NCBI RefSeq assembly: GCF_900766305.1
Contig: NZ_CAAFUZ010000088.1
Span: forward strand, 1-45,411
Reading direction: 5' to 3'
From: an uncultured Gemella sp.
Lineage (GTDB): Bacteria; Bacillota; Bacilli; Staphylococcales; Gemellaceae
DNA: 45,411 nucleotides
Under the pieces are notes generated by a model that saw only the letters and a program-made list of their open reading frames with translations, did not search any database and was not told the origin of the DNA. Positions 26,141-37,133 of this stretch are shown here, in pieces. The position numbers were made by a program, and so were the translations under genes. The stretch's first letter is position 1; each line of letters begins with the position of its first letter.

Positions 26141-26193
26141 GGTGACTCGACAAAATCGATTTCTTAAGAAATCACGATTTTTGAGTCACTCCC
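26138..26193. repeat. Long hairpin of the terminator-associated repeat family, inside the pyr operon
   Basis: GGGGGTGACTC (26138-26148) pairs with GAGTCACTCCC (26183-26193), and the inside AAAATCGATTTC/GAAATCACGATTTT pairs too, around TTAA. The tail is CTTCTTCTT, not a clean T run, so termination may be partial. Shares its right arm with 74-113. Confidence 0.8.
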
Positions 26194-26218
26194 TTCTTCT
26201 TACAGAAGGAGCATTTGG

Positions 26219-26983
26219 ATGGATACTTATTTAGCAACAGTAATCAGTAATGAACAAGTAGCAGATAAAATATTTAGAATTGAACTACAAGGAGATGTAG
26301 TTAAAGAAATGAATACACCAGGACAATTCGTAAATATTAAAGTTAGTAATAGTTATGAGTTCTTATTAAGAAGACCAATTTCAATTTGTGAAATTAATAA
26401 AGAAAAAAATACATTTGTGATGGTCTACAGAGCAGATGGAGCAGGTACTAAGAAAATATCTGAATTAGAAGCAGGTAATTTAGTAGACGTATTAGGACCA
26501 TTAGGAAAAGGATATGATGTTTATACGCTAGAAAAAGGGCAAACTGCGTTGCTAGTAGGTGGAGGAATTGGAGTTCCACCATTATATGAATTAGCAAAGC
26601 AATTTAGAAAACAAGGGGTAAACACTGTACATATTTTAGGTTTTAATAATGTGAAAGATGTGTTTTATGAAGAAAAATTTGCAGAGCTTGGTACAACTTA
26701 TGTTGCTACAGCTGATGGAAGTTACGGAGAAAAAGGTTTTGTTACTGATGTTATAAAAAATTATGAAGTTGACTATGATAAGTATTATAGTTGTGGTCCA
26801 TTTGCTATGTTAAAAGCATTAACTAAGATGGATGAAGAAAAGATGGGGTATATTTCTTTAGAAGAAAGAATGGCTTGTGGAGTAGGTGCATGTTATGCAT
26901 GTGTTTGTGAAAAAATCGATGGTTCGATCTCACGTGTATGTTACGATGGACCAGTATATGATTCGAAAGAAATAGCATTATAG
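26219..26983 (+). CDS. pyrK: Dihydroorotate dehydrogenase electron transfer subunit
   Basis: 254 aa. FAD/[2Fe-2S] protein that passes electrons from dihydroorotate oxidation (PyrD type 1B) to NAD. Seen: the FAD-binding LLRRPISI motif, the [12 protein letters not shown] nucleotide-binding turn, and the C-terminal cluster motif [11 protein letters not shown]...C that binds the 2Fe-2S centre. AAGGAG lies seven bases before the ATG. pyrD follows nine bases after. Confidence 0.96.
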   Translation: MDTYLATVISNEQVADKIFRIELQGDVVKEMNTPGQFVNIKVSNSYEFLLRRPISICEINKEKNTFVMVYRADGAGTKKISELEAGNLVDVLGPLGKGYDVYTLEKGQTALLVGGGIGVPPLYELAKQFRKQGVNTVHILGFNNVKDVFYEEKFAELGTTYVATADGSYGEKGFVTDVIKNYEVDYDKYYSCGPFAMLKALTKMDEEKMGYISLEERMACGVGACYACVCEKIDGSISRVCYDGPVYDSKEIAL

Positions 26984-27907
<924 letters not shown>

Positions 27908-27921
27908 AAAGGAGAAATATT

Positions 27922-28620
27922 ATGAATAAAGATGTAATAATAGCGTTAGACTTTCCTACTTTGGAAGACACTTTAAATTTTTTAGAAAAATTTGGTGAAG
28001 AAAAACTATTTGTAAAAGTAGGGATGGAATTATACCTACAAAATGGACCTGTTGTTATTGAAAAAATTAAAGAATTAGGACATAAGATATTCTTAGATCT
28101 TAAACTACATGATATTCCTAATACAGTTTATGGTGCGACAAAAGGTTTAGCAAAATTCAAAGTTGATATTCTTACAGTACATGCTGCAGGAGGTTATGAA
28201 ATGCTTAAAGCAGCAAAACAAGGAATGGTTGAAGGAGGTAGTGTAGATACTAATGTAATAGCGATAACACAATTAACTTCGACATCAGAAGAAGCGATGA
28301 AAGACGAGCAATTAATTGCTGTATCTCTAGAAGAGAGTGTAATTAATTATGCTAAACTAGCTAAAAAAGCAGGACTTGATGGGGTAGTTTCATCAGTTTG
28401 GGAAGCAAGATTAATTAGAGAAAACTGTGGAGATGATTTCTTAAAAGTAACTCCAGGAATAAGATTAGAAACAGATGAAGTGGGAGATCAAAAACGTGTA
28501 GCAACTCCAACTGTTGCTAACGAAGAAGGAAGTACACACATCGTGGTTGGGCGTTCTATTACTAAATCAGAAAATCCACTTGAAGTTTATAACTTAATTA
28601 AAAGTCAATTTGTAAAATAA
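27922..28620 (+). CDS. pyrF: Orotidine 5'-phosphate decarboxylase
   Basis: 232 aa. Last step to UMP. The catalytic Lys-Asp array is in FLDLKLHDIPNTV, and the phosphate-binding ends HIVVGRSIT and TPGIR are intact. It is located between pyrD and pyrE with short gaps and AAGGAG sites. Confidence 0.97.
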   Translation: MNKDVIIALDFPTLEDTLNFLEKFGEEKLFVKVGMELYLQNGPVVIEKIKELGHKIFLDLKLHDIPNTVYGATKGLAKFKVDILTVHAAGGYEMLKAAKQGMVEGGSVDTNVIAITQLTSTSEEAMKDEQLIAVSLEESVINYAKLAKKAGLDGVVSSVWEARLIRENCGDDFLKVTPGIRLETDEVGDQKRVATPTVANEEGSTHIVVGRSITKSENPLEVYNLIKSQFVK

Positions 28621-28650
28621 AAATATACAGATAAGATAAAGGAGAAGAAC

Positions 28651-29265
28651 ATGGCATTAGAAAGAAAAATTGCAAAACACTTATTAGATATTGAAGCAGT
28701 GGCATTAAGACCAAATGATTATTTCACTTGGACATCTGGAATTAAATCACCGATTTACTGTGATAACAGAATTACAATGTCATATCCTGCGATTCGTCGT
28801 GAAATAGCAGCTGGTATGAGTGAAGTAATTAAAGCTAAATTCCCAGAAGTAGAAGTAGTAGCTGGTACTGCAACAGCAGGTATTCCTCATGCTGCATGGG
28901 TAAGTGAAGTATTAGATTTGCCTATGATTTACGTTAGGGACTCAGCTAAAAAACATGGGAAAACAAATCAAATCGAAGGTAGATTACTAGAAGGACAAAA
29001 AGTTGTTATTATTGAAGATTTAATCTCAACTGGATTATCTTCATTAAAAGTAGCTAAAGCTTTAGAAGAAGCTGGGGCAGTAGTCTTAGGAGTAGTAGCA
29101 ATATTTAGTTATGAACTTAAGAAAGCACAAGATGCTTTTGCAGCGGATAAAGTAGAGTACCACACTTTAACTAACTACAACTACTTAATTGAAGAAGCTG
29201 TAGCGAGTGATTATATCAAACAAGAAGATGTAGAAAAACTTCTTGAGTGGAGAAATAATTTATAG
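28651..29265 (+). CDS. pyrE: Orotate phosphoribosyltransferase
   Basis: 204 aa. Attaches ribose phosphate from PRPP to orotate. The PRPP motif is [14 protein letters not shown], and the [17 protein letters not shown]-terminal block is typical of the Bacillota form. Final gene of the operon; the terminator at 29297-29343 follows. Confidence 0.97.
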   Translation: MALERKIAKHLLDIEAVALRPNDYFTWTSGIKSPIYCDNRITMSYPAIRREIAAGMSEVIKAKFPEVEVVAGTATAGIPHAAWVSEVLDLPMIYVRDSAKKHGKTNQIEGRLLEGQKVVIIEDLISTGLSSLKVAKALEEAGAVVLGVVAIFSYELKKAQDAFAADKVEYHTLTNYNYLIEEAVASDYIKQEDVEKLLEWRNNL

Positions 29266-29296
29266 GAAATTTCTCGATAAAATTTATTTTAAAACT

Positions 29297-29343
29297 AAAG
29301 GTGTAACATAGATAGAGATGTCTAAGTTGCACCTTTTTATTTT
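29297..29343 (+). terminator. Terminator of the pyr operon
   Basis: AAAGGTGTAAC (29297-29307) pairs with GTTGCACCTTT (29326-29336) with one G-T pair, followed by TTTATTTTAT. Confidence 0.88.
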
Positions 29344-29353
29344 ATATTTTAAT

Positions 29354-29386
29354 TTGATAGCGATTATCAATGGCTTATGATATAAT
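29354..29386 (+). promoter_or_regulatory. Fur-family-like operator over an extended -10 promoter
   Basis: TTGATAGCGATTATCAA (29354-29370) matches the Fur/PerR 7-1-7 palindrome (TGATAAT-N-ATTATCA) at 13 of 15 positions. The extended -10 TGA-TATAAT lies at 29378-29386, so the operator covers the -35 region of the DUF1858/DUF438 operon. Fur, PerR or Zur cannot be distinguished by eye. Confidence 0.55.
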
Positions 29387-29421
29387 TATATTAATAATAT
29401 AAGGTAGTGAGGTAATGAGAA

Positions 29422-29655
29422 ATGGATAATATTATTGATGTGAGTATACCAGTTGCACAAGTTGTTGATAAGCATCCAGAAGTGTTGGATATTTTAGTAG
29501 ATTTAGGATTTAAACCTTTGGCTAATCCGATTATGAGAAATACTGTAGGTAGAAAGACTTCACTTAGAATGGGCTCGAAGCTAGCAGGAATTAAACTTGA
29601 AACAATTATTGCTACATTAGAAGCTAATGGATATGAAGTAGTAGGACTAGACTAA
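29422..29655 (+). CDS. DUF1858 domain protein
   Basis: 77 aa, one complete DUF1858 domain: IIDVSIPVAQVVDKHPEV at the start, and the helix-rich MGSKLAGIKLETIIATLEANG at the end. It has no cysteines, unlike the hybrid-cluster-associated versions of this domain. Related proteins such as ScdA/RIC di-iron repair factors carry a similar N-terminal domain. Its TAA overlaps the ATG of the following DUF438 gene by one base (TAATG), so both are coupled. The function is unknown but linked to iron/NO/oxygen responses by context. Confidence 0.85.
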   Translation: MDNIIDVSIPVAQVVDKHPEVLDILVDLGFKPLANPIMRNTVGRKTSLRMGSKLAGIKLETIIATLEANGYEVVGLD

Positions 29656-30992
29656 TGGCTACAAAGAGAATTGAAGTTTTAAGAGATATATTATTACGAC
29701 TTCATAAAGGTGAGTCTGCCGAATCTGTTCAAGATGAATTCAATGAACATTTTTCTGGAGTATCTGCTATTGAGATATCTTTAATGGAGCATGAGCTTAT
29801 GAATTCAAATTCTGGTGTAACTTTTGAAGATGTAATGAAGCTATGTAATGTACATGCTAATTTGTTTAAAGGTGCGATAAAAACTGTAGAAGTTGAAGAT
29901 AGCGAGCATCCAGGACATCCTGTTCAAGTGTTTAAACAAGAGAATTTAGCCTTAAGAGCCGCGATAATAAGAGTTCGACGAATTTTAGATAATTATGCTA
30001 AATTAGATGAAGGTGAAACTAAAGAAGCCGTACTAAAAGGATTGCTTCGTCAGTTGCAATTATTAGGACAATTTGATATTCATTACAAACGTAAAGAAGA
30101 ATTAATGTTTCCTATAATGGAAAAATATGGTCACGATGCACCACCTAAGGTTATGTGGGGTGTTGATGATGAAATAAGAGATTTGTTCAAACTTGCTAAA
30201 GAAGAAGCGGAGAACCTACCTAATGCAGAGATAGAGGTTGTTAAGAAAAAATTTGAGGTTTTTGTTAAAGAATTTGAGGAAATGATCTTTAAAGAAGAGT
30301 CGATTCTTCTGATGATATTATTAGAAACATTTACTCAAGATGATTGGTTGAGTATCGCTAAAGACAGTGATGCTTATGGTTATGCAATAATTCGACCTCA
30401 AGAAGAGTGGACACCTCACAGAGAAGATTTTAAAACTAAAATTACTATTGATGACAGTGAGGTAATGGAAGTAAAAGAAGGGGAATTAACGAAAGTAATA
30501 CAAACACCCGAAGGAGAGTTTACTATTACCTATAAACCAAAAGAAGTTAAAGAAGAAACTTTCAATAGAGATACACCTCAGAAAATTGGAAATGGTTATC
30601 TATCATTAAATCAAATTGATTTGATATTAAATCATCTGCCAATGGAAATTACCTTTGTGAATAAAGAGGAAATTTTCCAATATTATAATAACCATTGTTC
30701 AGAGGAAGAGATGATTTTTAAGCGCACACCAGGGCAAATAGGTAGAAATGTAGAATTATGTCATCCACCTAAGTACCTAGAGAAAGTTAAAACTATAATG
30801 AAAAACTTACGAGATAGAAAAAAAGATAAGTACGAAATGTGGTTTAAATCAGAATCAAGAGGAAAGTTTGTTCATGTCACTTATGCTGGGGTTTATGACG
30901 AAAACGGTCAATTTCATGGAGTATTAGAATATGTTCAGGATATAGCTCCTTATAGAGAAATAGATAGTGATTATTATAGGGGAATAGAATAA
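29655..30992 (+). CDS. DUF438 - hemerythrin - PAS domain protein
   Basis: 445 aa in three parts: DUF438 (about 1-75), a hemerythrin-like four-helix domain (about 95-230; HxxxxE-type ligands in QFDIHYKRKEELMFP, plus KYGHD and EEMIFKEE), and a C-terminal PAS domain (about 315-435; LPMEITFVNKEEIFQYYN, then GRNVELCHPP). This layout is found in proteins thought to sense oxygen or NO or to help repair iron centres. The gene is co-translated with the DUF1858 gene, and a Fur-like operator lies over the promoter, supporting an iron or redox role. No enzymatic output domain is present. Confidence 0.88.
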   Translation: MATKRIEVLRDILLRLHKGESAESVQDEFNEHFSGVSAIEISLMEHELMNSNSGVTFEDVMKLCNVHANLFKGAIKTVEVEDSEHPGHPVQVFKQENLALRAAIIRVRRILDNYAKLDEGETKEAVLKGLLRQLQLLGQFDIHYKRKEELMFPIMEKYGHDAPPKVMWGVDDEIRDLFKLAKEEAENLPNAEIEVVKKKFEVFVKEFEEMIFKEESILLMILLETFTQDDWLSIAKDSDAYGYAIIRPQEEWTPHREDFKTKITIDDSEVMEVKEGELTKVIQTPEGEFTITYKPKEVKEETFNRDTPQKIGNGYLSLNQIDLILNHLPMEITFVNKEEIFQYYNNHCSEEEMIFKRTPGQIGRNVELCHPPKYLEKVKTIMKNLRDRKKDKYEMWFKSESRGKFVHVTYAGVYDENGQFHGVLEYVQDIAPYREIDSDYYRGIE

Positions 30993-30998
30993 GATAAA

Positions 30999-31051
30999 GC
31001 GGGAGAGACTCAAAAATCGATTTTGTTGAGTCTCTCTCGCTATATTTTTTT
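30999..31051. terminator. Bidirectional terminator of the repeat family
   Basis: AGCGGGAGAGACTCA (30999-31013) pairs with TGAGTCTCTCTCGCT (31027-31041) around an AAAATCGATTTT core, then a T run. It separates the DUF438 gene from the convergent ABC permease. Confidence 0.88.
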
Positions 31052-32651
31052 ATGAATATATTTTATCGAATACATTTTTTCTTAATTTTCTTGTTGCAAG
31101 GATCAACAGTACAATTAGTATTAGAGAATATATTATTCCTACTATATTTGCTGATGATGGCAGCATAGCAATTAAGAAGAATGTCGCTACATTAAGTAGT
31201 ACTAATAATAAAATAGCTCCGAAAGCTAAAATAGTTAATAGGACTTGATTTATCGAACTACGATTAGCTAAATCTGTGATAGTGTTCCAGTTTAGATATA
31301 ATTTTTTATAGTCGCTTGTATAACTATAGAATGAAAAGACAATACTTGAAATAATATAAGATATTATTGTTACAATTGCTAATAAGATTGGTGTTTTAGT
31401 TATAATTAACATCATAATCAGAGCAAATAATCCAAAACCAAGTTGTAAACAAGTGGCGATTGCTAATTTGATTTTTAGGTATTTTTTAAAATCTAATGGA
31501 AGAGATTTTAAAAAATAGTAATCTTGTTTTTCTAGTGAAATTGCTATACTTGTAAAATTCATAGGATTAGAATTAATGTACAATGCTAATGTAAATCCTA
31601 TAGTCATAGCTACTGGGTAGAATATTGGTGGTAGTGTAATACCTCCGTGCTTTCTAATTTCTATAATCGGAATTATAAATATACCAAGTGTAATTATAAG
31701 ATTAGTAAATACAGTTGTCGAAATTGTACTGTTTAACAATAGTTTTAAATTTCTCTTAATTAGTTTAGAAAATAGTGTAGTTGATGTTCTATTAGTATTT
31801 TCTTTAATTTTTACAGTTTTTGAACTAGATGTGTATGTATTATCTGATATTCTATATAAGTCTTTCATATATTTTCTTATTACAAATATATATGTAGTAA
31901 AGAAAGAAATAAGTGCTAAGATAATAGCTATTATTAAGTAAGTATAAGTTTTAGAAATATCTAATACGAGTATATTTAAAAATAAATCTCCTGAATAATC
32001 TGAATCAAAACTTTTAAAAGTATGAGCAAAATCAAATATGTATCCTGTGAAGAATATCAACGCAATTAATATTGTAGCTGCATTAACTTTCCCTTTATTC
32101 TTCTTAAAATTTGGGATATAAGTAATAAATGAAAGTAGTGTCATAATAGAACATATTAAAGTAATCATAAATGCAAAACTATATACTAATACGAAGAAAA
32201 ATTTTTGAATTGAAAACTCTGCATTTAATCCAATAATCAAGTTTATGACTATTAAAGGAGTAAAATTACTAATAACTTGTGAAAGTAGAGTGAACAATTT
32301 ACTAAAAAATATTTCAGATCCTGTAACAGGTAAGTGAATAATTGCTAATGTATCATCACTTTCGTAAAACATATTGATAAAATTATTTAAAATCTGAATA
32401 AACACTAATAATAAAATAAAGAAAAGTATATTTCGATATCCCGATCCAGAAAAGTTAAAACCACGAGAAAACATTGAAAATACAAATAAAATATTTAAAA
32501 AATTGAAAAAATTCATCATTAATATATTTCTAAAAAGCTTATGTCTTATATCGCTTTTTCCACTGAATTTTTTTCTATATTTATTTCTTTGTGGAGGAAA
32601 ACTATAAAGAAGATTCGTTAAGAATAATTCCTTCATTACATTGAATCTCAT
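31050..32651 (-). CDS. ABC transporter permease
   Basis: 533 aa polytopic membrane protein with roughly ten to twelve hydrophobic segments (for example NFLNILFVFSMF, ILFFILLLVFIQIL, and a C-terminal IIYSLILIVLLILA). No enzymatic motif. The gene starts two bases after the ATPase stop, with GGTGGTGAT as its ribosome binding site, so it is the membrane partner of that ATPase. Large ABC-2-like permeases of this kind in Bacillota usually belong to exporters. Substrate unknown. A second in-frame ATG lies five codons in (MKELFL). Confidence 0.85.
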   Translation of the reverse strand: MRFNVMKELFLTNLLYSFPPQRNKYRKKFSGKSDIRHKLFRNILMMNFFNFLNILFVFSMFSRGFNFSGSGYRNILFFILLLVFIQILNNFINMFYESDDTLAIIHLPVTGSEIFFSKLFTLLSQVISNFTPLIVINLIIGLNAEFSIQKFFFVLVYSFAFMITLICSIMTLLSFITYIPNFKKNKGKVNAATILIALIFFTGYIFDFAHTFKSFDSDYSGDLFLNILVLDISKTYTYLIIAIILALISFFTTYIFVIRKYMKDLYRISDNTYTSSSKTVKIKENTNRTSTTLFSKLIKRNLKLLLNSTISTTVFTNLIITLGIFIIPIIEIRKHGGITLPPIFYPVAMTIGFTLALYINSNPMNFTSIAISLEKQDYYFLKSLPLDFKKYLKIKLAIATCLQLGFGLFALIMMLIITKTPILLAIVTIISYIISSIVFSFYSYTSDYKKLYLNWNTITDLANRSSINQVLLTILAFGAILLLVLLNVATFFLIAMLPSSANIVGIIYSLILIVLLILATRKLRKNVFDKIYS

Positions 32652-32653
32652 GT

Positions 32654-33397
32654 TTAATCACCACCTAAAACATTAGAATTTGAATTTTTTACTATATTAA
32701 GATAAATTCCTTCTAAATTATCTCCCTGAAATTGTTCTTTAAGCTCGTTAAGTGTACCGATAAAAACCAGTTTTCCCTTGCTGAGGATACCTATTCTATC
32801 GCATAGATGTTCAGCGACCTCCAAGACATGAGTGGAGAATAGAACACTGTTTCCTTTTGTGGCATGTTCTTTCATTAAGTTTTTCAAGTCAAATGCAGCT
32901 TGTGGATCTAATCCAGTCATCGGTTCATCCATAATCCAGAATTTAGGTTCTGATAATAGTGCACCAATTACGAATACTTTTTGTCGCATACCGTGAGAAA
33001 AAGAACTAATTTCTTGATGCTCAACTCCTGCCATATTAAATAATTTGCAGTACCTATTAAGAATATCATCTCTTGTTATATTATCGATTTCATATATGCT
33101 AGCGACTAGTGACCAATATTCAAAGGCTGATAATGTAAGAAACATATCAGGAGTATCGGGAACATAGCCAATTTGTCTTTTACATTCTAATCTATTATTT
33201 TTTAAAAGTAGGTTATTGAAATAAATTTCTCCAGAAGTAGGTTCTAATATACTAACCAAAGATTTGATTGTAGTAGATTTACCTGCACCGTTATGCCCGA
33301 TAAGACCAAATATCTCCCCATCATTGATTGTAAAACTTAAATTATCAACAGCGCACTTTGTATCAAATTTCACTGTAAGATTTTTAATTTCTATCAT
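32654..33397 (-). CDS. ABC transporter ATP-binding protein
   Basis: 247 aa single cassette: Walker A GHNGAGKST (34-42), a variant signature FSHGMRQK in place of LSGGQ, Walker B FWIMDEPMTGLD and H-loop FSTHV. The HGM-type signature and the partner permease fit bacterial ABC-2 exporters. Ribosome binding site GGAGGG lies before the ATG; a minus-strand TATAAT (33428-33433) can serve as -10. Two-gene operon with the permease. Confidence 0.93.
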   Translation of the reverse strand: MIEIKNLTVKFDTKCAVDNLSFTINDGEIFGLIGHNGAGKSTTIKSLVSILEPTSGEIYFNNLLLKNNRLECKRQIGYVPDTPDMFLTLSAFEYWSLVASIYEIDNITRDDILNRYCKLFNMAGVEHQEISSFSHGMRQKVFVIGALLSEPKFWIMDEPMTGLDPQAAFDLKNLMKEHATKGNSVLFSTHVLEVAEHLCDRIGILSKGKLVFIGTLNELKEQFQGDNLEGIYLNIVKNSNSNVLGGD

Positions 33398-33480
33398 AAC
33401 TATCCCTCCAATATTATCTATAGTTATATTATACTTGTAATCGTTTTAAACAACAAGGGGGATTATTAAATTATTTCTAT

Positions 33481-33538
33481 AATAATAGTTGATGAGAATA
33501 TAATAAATTAATAATAGTTGATGAGAATATAATAAATT
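33481..33538. repeat. Exact 29-bp tandem duplication
   Basis: The unit starting AATAATAGTTGATGAGAATA is present twice without gap (33481-33509 and 33510-33538). It lies in the gap between the ABC operon and rpsL. Confidence 0.95.
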
Positions 33539-33599
33539 GAAAATTTAAAAGTAGTAACAAGGAATACTTGAAAAAGTGACGCAAAATAATATATGAGAA

Positions 33600-33687
33600 A
33601 CACCTGGAAGTGTGAATTAAAACTCTATGTATGATACACCTGGAAGTGTTTATTTATATTAGTAAAATGATACACCTGGTTAAGTGT
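33600..33687. repeat. Three ACACCTGG..GTGT dyad repeats upstream of the str promoter
   Basis: ACACCTGGAAGTGT at 33600-33613 and 33636-33649 and ACACCTGGTTAAGTGT at 33672-33687. Spacing is regular, 36 bases between starts. Each has ACAC/GTGT arms. A fourth relative lies in the transcribed leader (33842-33856). No gene is encoded in this 450-bp gap. Confidence 0.85.
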
Positions 33688-33744
33688 GAAAATAAAATAT
33701 GATAATAGCAAGTTAAAAAAGATATAAAAAATTTTAAAAAAGTG

Positions 33745-33773
33745 TTGACAAGAAAAAATAAAAGTGGTATTAT
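33745..33773 (+). promoter_or_regulatory. Promoter of the str operon
   Basis: TTGACA (33745-33750), 17-bp spacer, TATTAT (33768-33773). The transcript should start near 33780. Confidence 0.85.
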
Positions 33774-33779
33774 TTAGTA

Positions 33780-33893
33780 CGTGAGTGTTACGGCACTCTG
33801 TGTAAAGCCACTATGGCTTATAAAAAATTTAAAAACGTGATACACCTGGATAGGTGATTCACGAACTATCGAGGAAAGGAGGAAATCAGGAAA
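33780..33893 (+). promoter_or_regulatory. Structured leader of rpsL
   Basis: Three consecutive hairpins: GAGTG-TTACGG-CACTC (33783-33798), AAGCC-ACTAT-GGCTT, and CGTGA..CACCT-GGAT-AGGTG..TCACG (33836-33863). The last sits just before the GAAAGGAGG ribosome binding site and contains the fourth ACACCTGG copy. A ribosomal-protein autoregulatory role is possible but not shown. Confidence 0.55.
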
Positions 33894-34313
33894 ATGCCAA
33901 CTATTAACCAATTAGTTCGTAAACCTCGTAAATCAAAAGTATCGAAATCAGATTCACCAGCACTTAACAAAGGTTACAACTCTCAAAGAAAGAAAGAAAC
34001 TAACATTTCTTCACCACAAAAACGTGGAGTTTGTACTCGTGTTGGGACTATGACACCTAAAAAACCTAACTCAGCTTTACGTAAATATGCACGTGTTCGT
34101 TTATCAAACCAAATCGAAGTAACAGCATATATCCCAGGTATCGGACACAACCTACAAGAACACAGTGTTGTACTTATTCGTGGAGGACGTGTAAAAGACT
34201 TACCAGGGGTACGTTACCACATCATCCGTGGAGCTTTAGATACTGCAGGAGTTAACGACCGTAAACAAGGACGTTCACTATACGGTGCTAAAAAACCAAA
34301 AGAGAAAAAATAA
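33894..34313 (+). CDS. rpsL: 30S ribosomal protein S12
   Basis: 139 aa. Decoding-centre protein with the conserved [11 protein letters not shown] loop and [14 protein letters not shown]. Both lysines whose replacement gives streptomycin resistance are present, so the allele looks wild type. First gene of the str operon, with its own strong promoter rather than readthrough from rpoBC: the upstream neighbour is an unrelated ABC operon on the other strand. Ribosome binding site AGGAGG. Confidence 0.98.
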   Translation: MPTINQLVRKPRKSKVSKSDSPALNKGYNSQRKKETNISSPQKRGVCTRVGTMTPKKPNSALRKYARVRLSNQIEVTAYIPGIGHNLQEHSVVLIRGGRVKDLPGVRYHIIRGALDTAGVNDRKQGRSLYGAKKPKEKK

Positions 34314-34347
34314 TATAAGATAAAAATTTGATAAAAAGAATTCGTGA

Positions 34348-34833
<486 letters not shown>

Positions 34834-34837
34834 TTAT

Positions 34838-34880
34838 AGGGTGAATATCAAGCTATTTTATAGCTTGAGTTTTTCACTAT
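34838..34880 (+). terminator. Hairpin between rpsG and fusA
   Basis: Inner stem CAAGCTA/TAGCTTG (34849-34867) followed by AGTTTTT, enclosed by TATAGGGTGAA/TTTCACTATA. It resembles a leaky intrinsic terminator or processing site that could lower fusA-tuf expression relative to the ribosomal proteins, or form part of an S7 feedback target. Confidence 0.5.
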
Positions 34881-34934
34881 AAAAGACAAATTACTCAAAA
34901 CATTTAAAAATTTATGAAAGGAGAAAATTGACTC

Positions 34935-37010
34935 ATGACTAGAGCATTTTCTTTAAAAGATACTCGTAATATCGGTATCATGGCTCACATCGACGCAGGT
35001 AAAACTACTGCAACAGAGCGTATTTTGTTCTACACTGGGAAAATCCACAAAATCGGAGATACTCACGATGGTAACTCACAAATGGACTGGATGGAACAAG
35101 AACAAGAACGTGGTATCACTATCACATCTGCTGCAACAACTGCTGAGTGGAAAAACCACCGTATCAACATCATCGATACACCGGGACACGTAGACTTCAC
35201 AGTTGAGGTAGAACGTTCTCTTCGTGTACTTGATGGATCAGTAGCTGTATTAGATGCGCAATCAGGTGTTGAACCACAAACAGAAACAGTTTGGCGTCAA
35301 GCTACAACTTATGGAGTTCCTCGTATCGTATTCGTAAACAAAATGGATAAAACAGGAGCTGACTTCCTATATTCTGTAGGAACAATCCACGACAGATTAC
35401 AAGCTAACGCACACCCAATTCAACTTCCAATCGGAGCTGAAGATTTATTCGAAGGTGTAATTGACCTTGTTGAAATGAAAGCTATTTACAACGAAGGTAG
35501 CGTAGGGGAAAATCTTGTTGTTAAAGAAATCCCAGCTGACTATCAAGATCAAGCTGAAGAATACCGTGAAAAATTAATCGAAGCTGTTGCAGAATTCGAT
35601 GAAGACTTCATGGAAAAATACTTAGGTGGAGAAGAAATTTCAATTGACGAGCTTAAAGCTGCAATTCGTAAAGCTACTCTATCAGTAGAATTCTTCCCAG
35701 TAGTATGTGGATCAGCATTCAAATATAAAGGGGTACAACCAATGCTAGATGCAGTAGTAGAATACCTACCATCTCCATTAGATGTACCTGCTATTAAAGG
35801 TGTTAACCCAGATACTGATGAAGAAGTAGAAAGACACTCTTCTGATGAAGAGCCATTCTCAGCATTAGCTTTCAAAGTTATGACTGACCCATTCGTAGGG
35901 AAACTTACTTTCTTCCGTGTGTACTCAGGTATCTTATCATCTGGTTCATACGTTAAAAACTCAACTAAAGGTAAACGTGAACGTGTAGGACGTATCCTAC
36001 AAATGCACGCTAACACTCGTAACGAAATCGCTGAAGTTTACGCTGGTGATATCGCTGCAGCTGTTGGTCTTAAAGATACTACTACAGGGGACACACTTTG
36101 TGACGAGAAAAACGAAGTTATTCTTGAATCAATGGAATTCCCAGAACCAGTTATCCAACTTTCAGTTGAACCAAAATCTAAAGCTGACCAAGATAAAATG
36201 TCTACAGCTTTACAAAAATTACAAGAAGAAGACCCAACATTCCGTGCTGGAACTGACGAAGAAACTGGACAAGTTATCATCGCAGGTATGGGTGAGCTTC
36301 ACTTAGACATCATCGTTGACCGTATGCGTCGTGAATTCAAAGTTGAATGTACAGTAGGTGCTCCAATGGTATCTTACCGTGAAACATTCAAACAAGCTGC
36401 ACAAGTACAAGGTAAATTCACTCGTCAATCTGGTGGACGTGGACAATACGGGGACGTATGGATTGAGTTCACTCCAAATGAGCCAGGTGCAGGATTTGAA
36501 TTCGAGAATGCTATCGTTGGTGGGGTAGTTCCACGTGAATACATCCCAGCAGTAGAAGCAGGATTAAAAGACTCTATGGCAAATGGGGTATTAGCTGGAT
36601 ACGAATTAATCGACGTTAAAGCTAAATTATTCGATGGATCATACCACGATGTCGATTCATCTGAAATGGCGTTCAAAGTTGCTGCATCATTAGCTCTTAA
36701 AGAAGCTGCTAAAAAATGTAACCCAGTAATCTTAGAACCAATCATGAAAGTTGAAGTTGTAATGCCTGAAGAATACTTAGGAGATATCATGGGAGACATC
36801 ACTTCACGTCGTGGACGTGTTGAAGGTATGGAAGCTCGTGGTAACGCACAAGTAGTAAGTGCTTCAGTACCATTATCTGAAATGTTCGGATATGCAACTT
36901 CTCTACGTTCTTCAACTCAAGGACGTGGTACTTACTCAATGGTATTCGACCACTACGAAGAAGTACCTAAATCAATTTCTGAAGAAATTATCAAAAAAAA
37001 TAAAGGATAA
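34935..37010 (+). CDS. fusA: Elongation factor G
   Basis: 691 aa, five-domain translocase GTPase. G1 [10 protein letters not shown]2 RGITITSA, G3 DTPGHVDF and G4 NKMDKTGAD are all present. Codon use is highly biased. AAAGGAG site 7 bases upstream. Confidence 0.98.
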   Translation: MTRAFSLKDTRNIGIMAHIDAGKTTATERILFYTGKIHKIGDTHDGNSQMDWMEQEQERGITITSAATTAEWKNHRINIIDTPGHVDFTVEVERSLRVLDGSVAVLDAQSGVEPQTETVWRQATTYGVPRIVFVNKMDKTGADFLYSVGTIHDRLQANAHPIQLPIGAEDLFEGVIDLVEMKAIYNEGSVGENLVVKEIPADYQDQAEEYREKLIEAVAEFDEDFMEKYLGGEEISIDELKAAIRKATLSVEFFPVVCGSAFKYKGVQPMLDAVVEYLPSPLDVPAIKGVNPDTDEEVERHSSDEEPFSALAFKVMTDPFVGKLTFFRVYSGILSSGSYVKNSTKGKRERVGRILQMHANTRNEIAEVYAGDIAAAVGLKDTTTGDTLCDEKNEVILESMEFPEPVIQLSVEPKSKADQDKMSTALQKLQEEDPTFRAGTDEETGQVIIAGMGELHLDIIVDRMRREFKVECTVGAPMVSYRETFKQAAQVQGKFTRQSGGRGQYGDVWIEFTPNEPGAGFEFENAIVGGVVPREYIPAVEAGLKDSMANGVLAGYELIDVKAKLFDGSYHDVDSSEMAFKVAASLALKEAAKKCNPVILEPIMKVEVVMPEEYLGDIMGDITSRRGRVEGMEARGNAQVVSASVPLSEMFGYATSLRSSTQGRGTYSMVFDHYEEVPKSISEEIIKKNKG

Positions 37011-37133
37011 TAAAAATTATTCTTTATAGTTGCAATTTTCGTTGTAACATTATAAAATATAGTTATCATAGAATGCTATGTGACTAATTTTAAAAAATTA
37101 AAATTTTATTAACTTGAAGGAGACATTTTTAAA

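Noticed and set aside
33481..33863. CRISPR array upstream of rpsL
   Set aside because: The repeats are only 14-16 bp, partly palindromic and few, one pair is a simple tandem duplication, and no cas genes are near.
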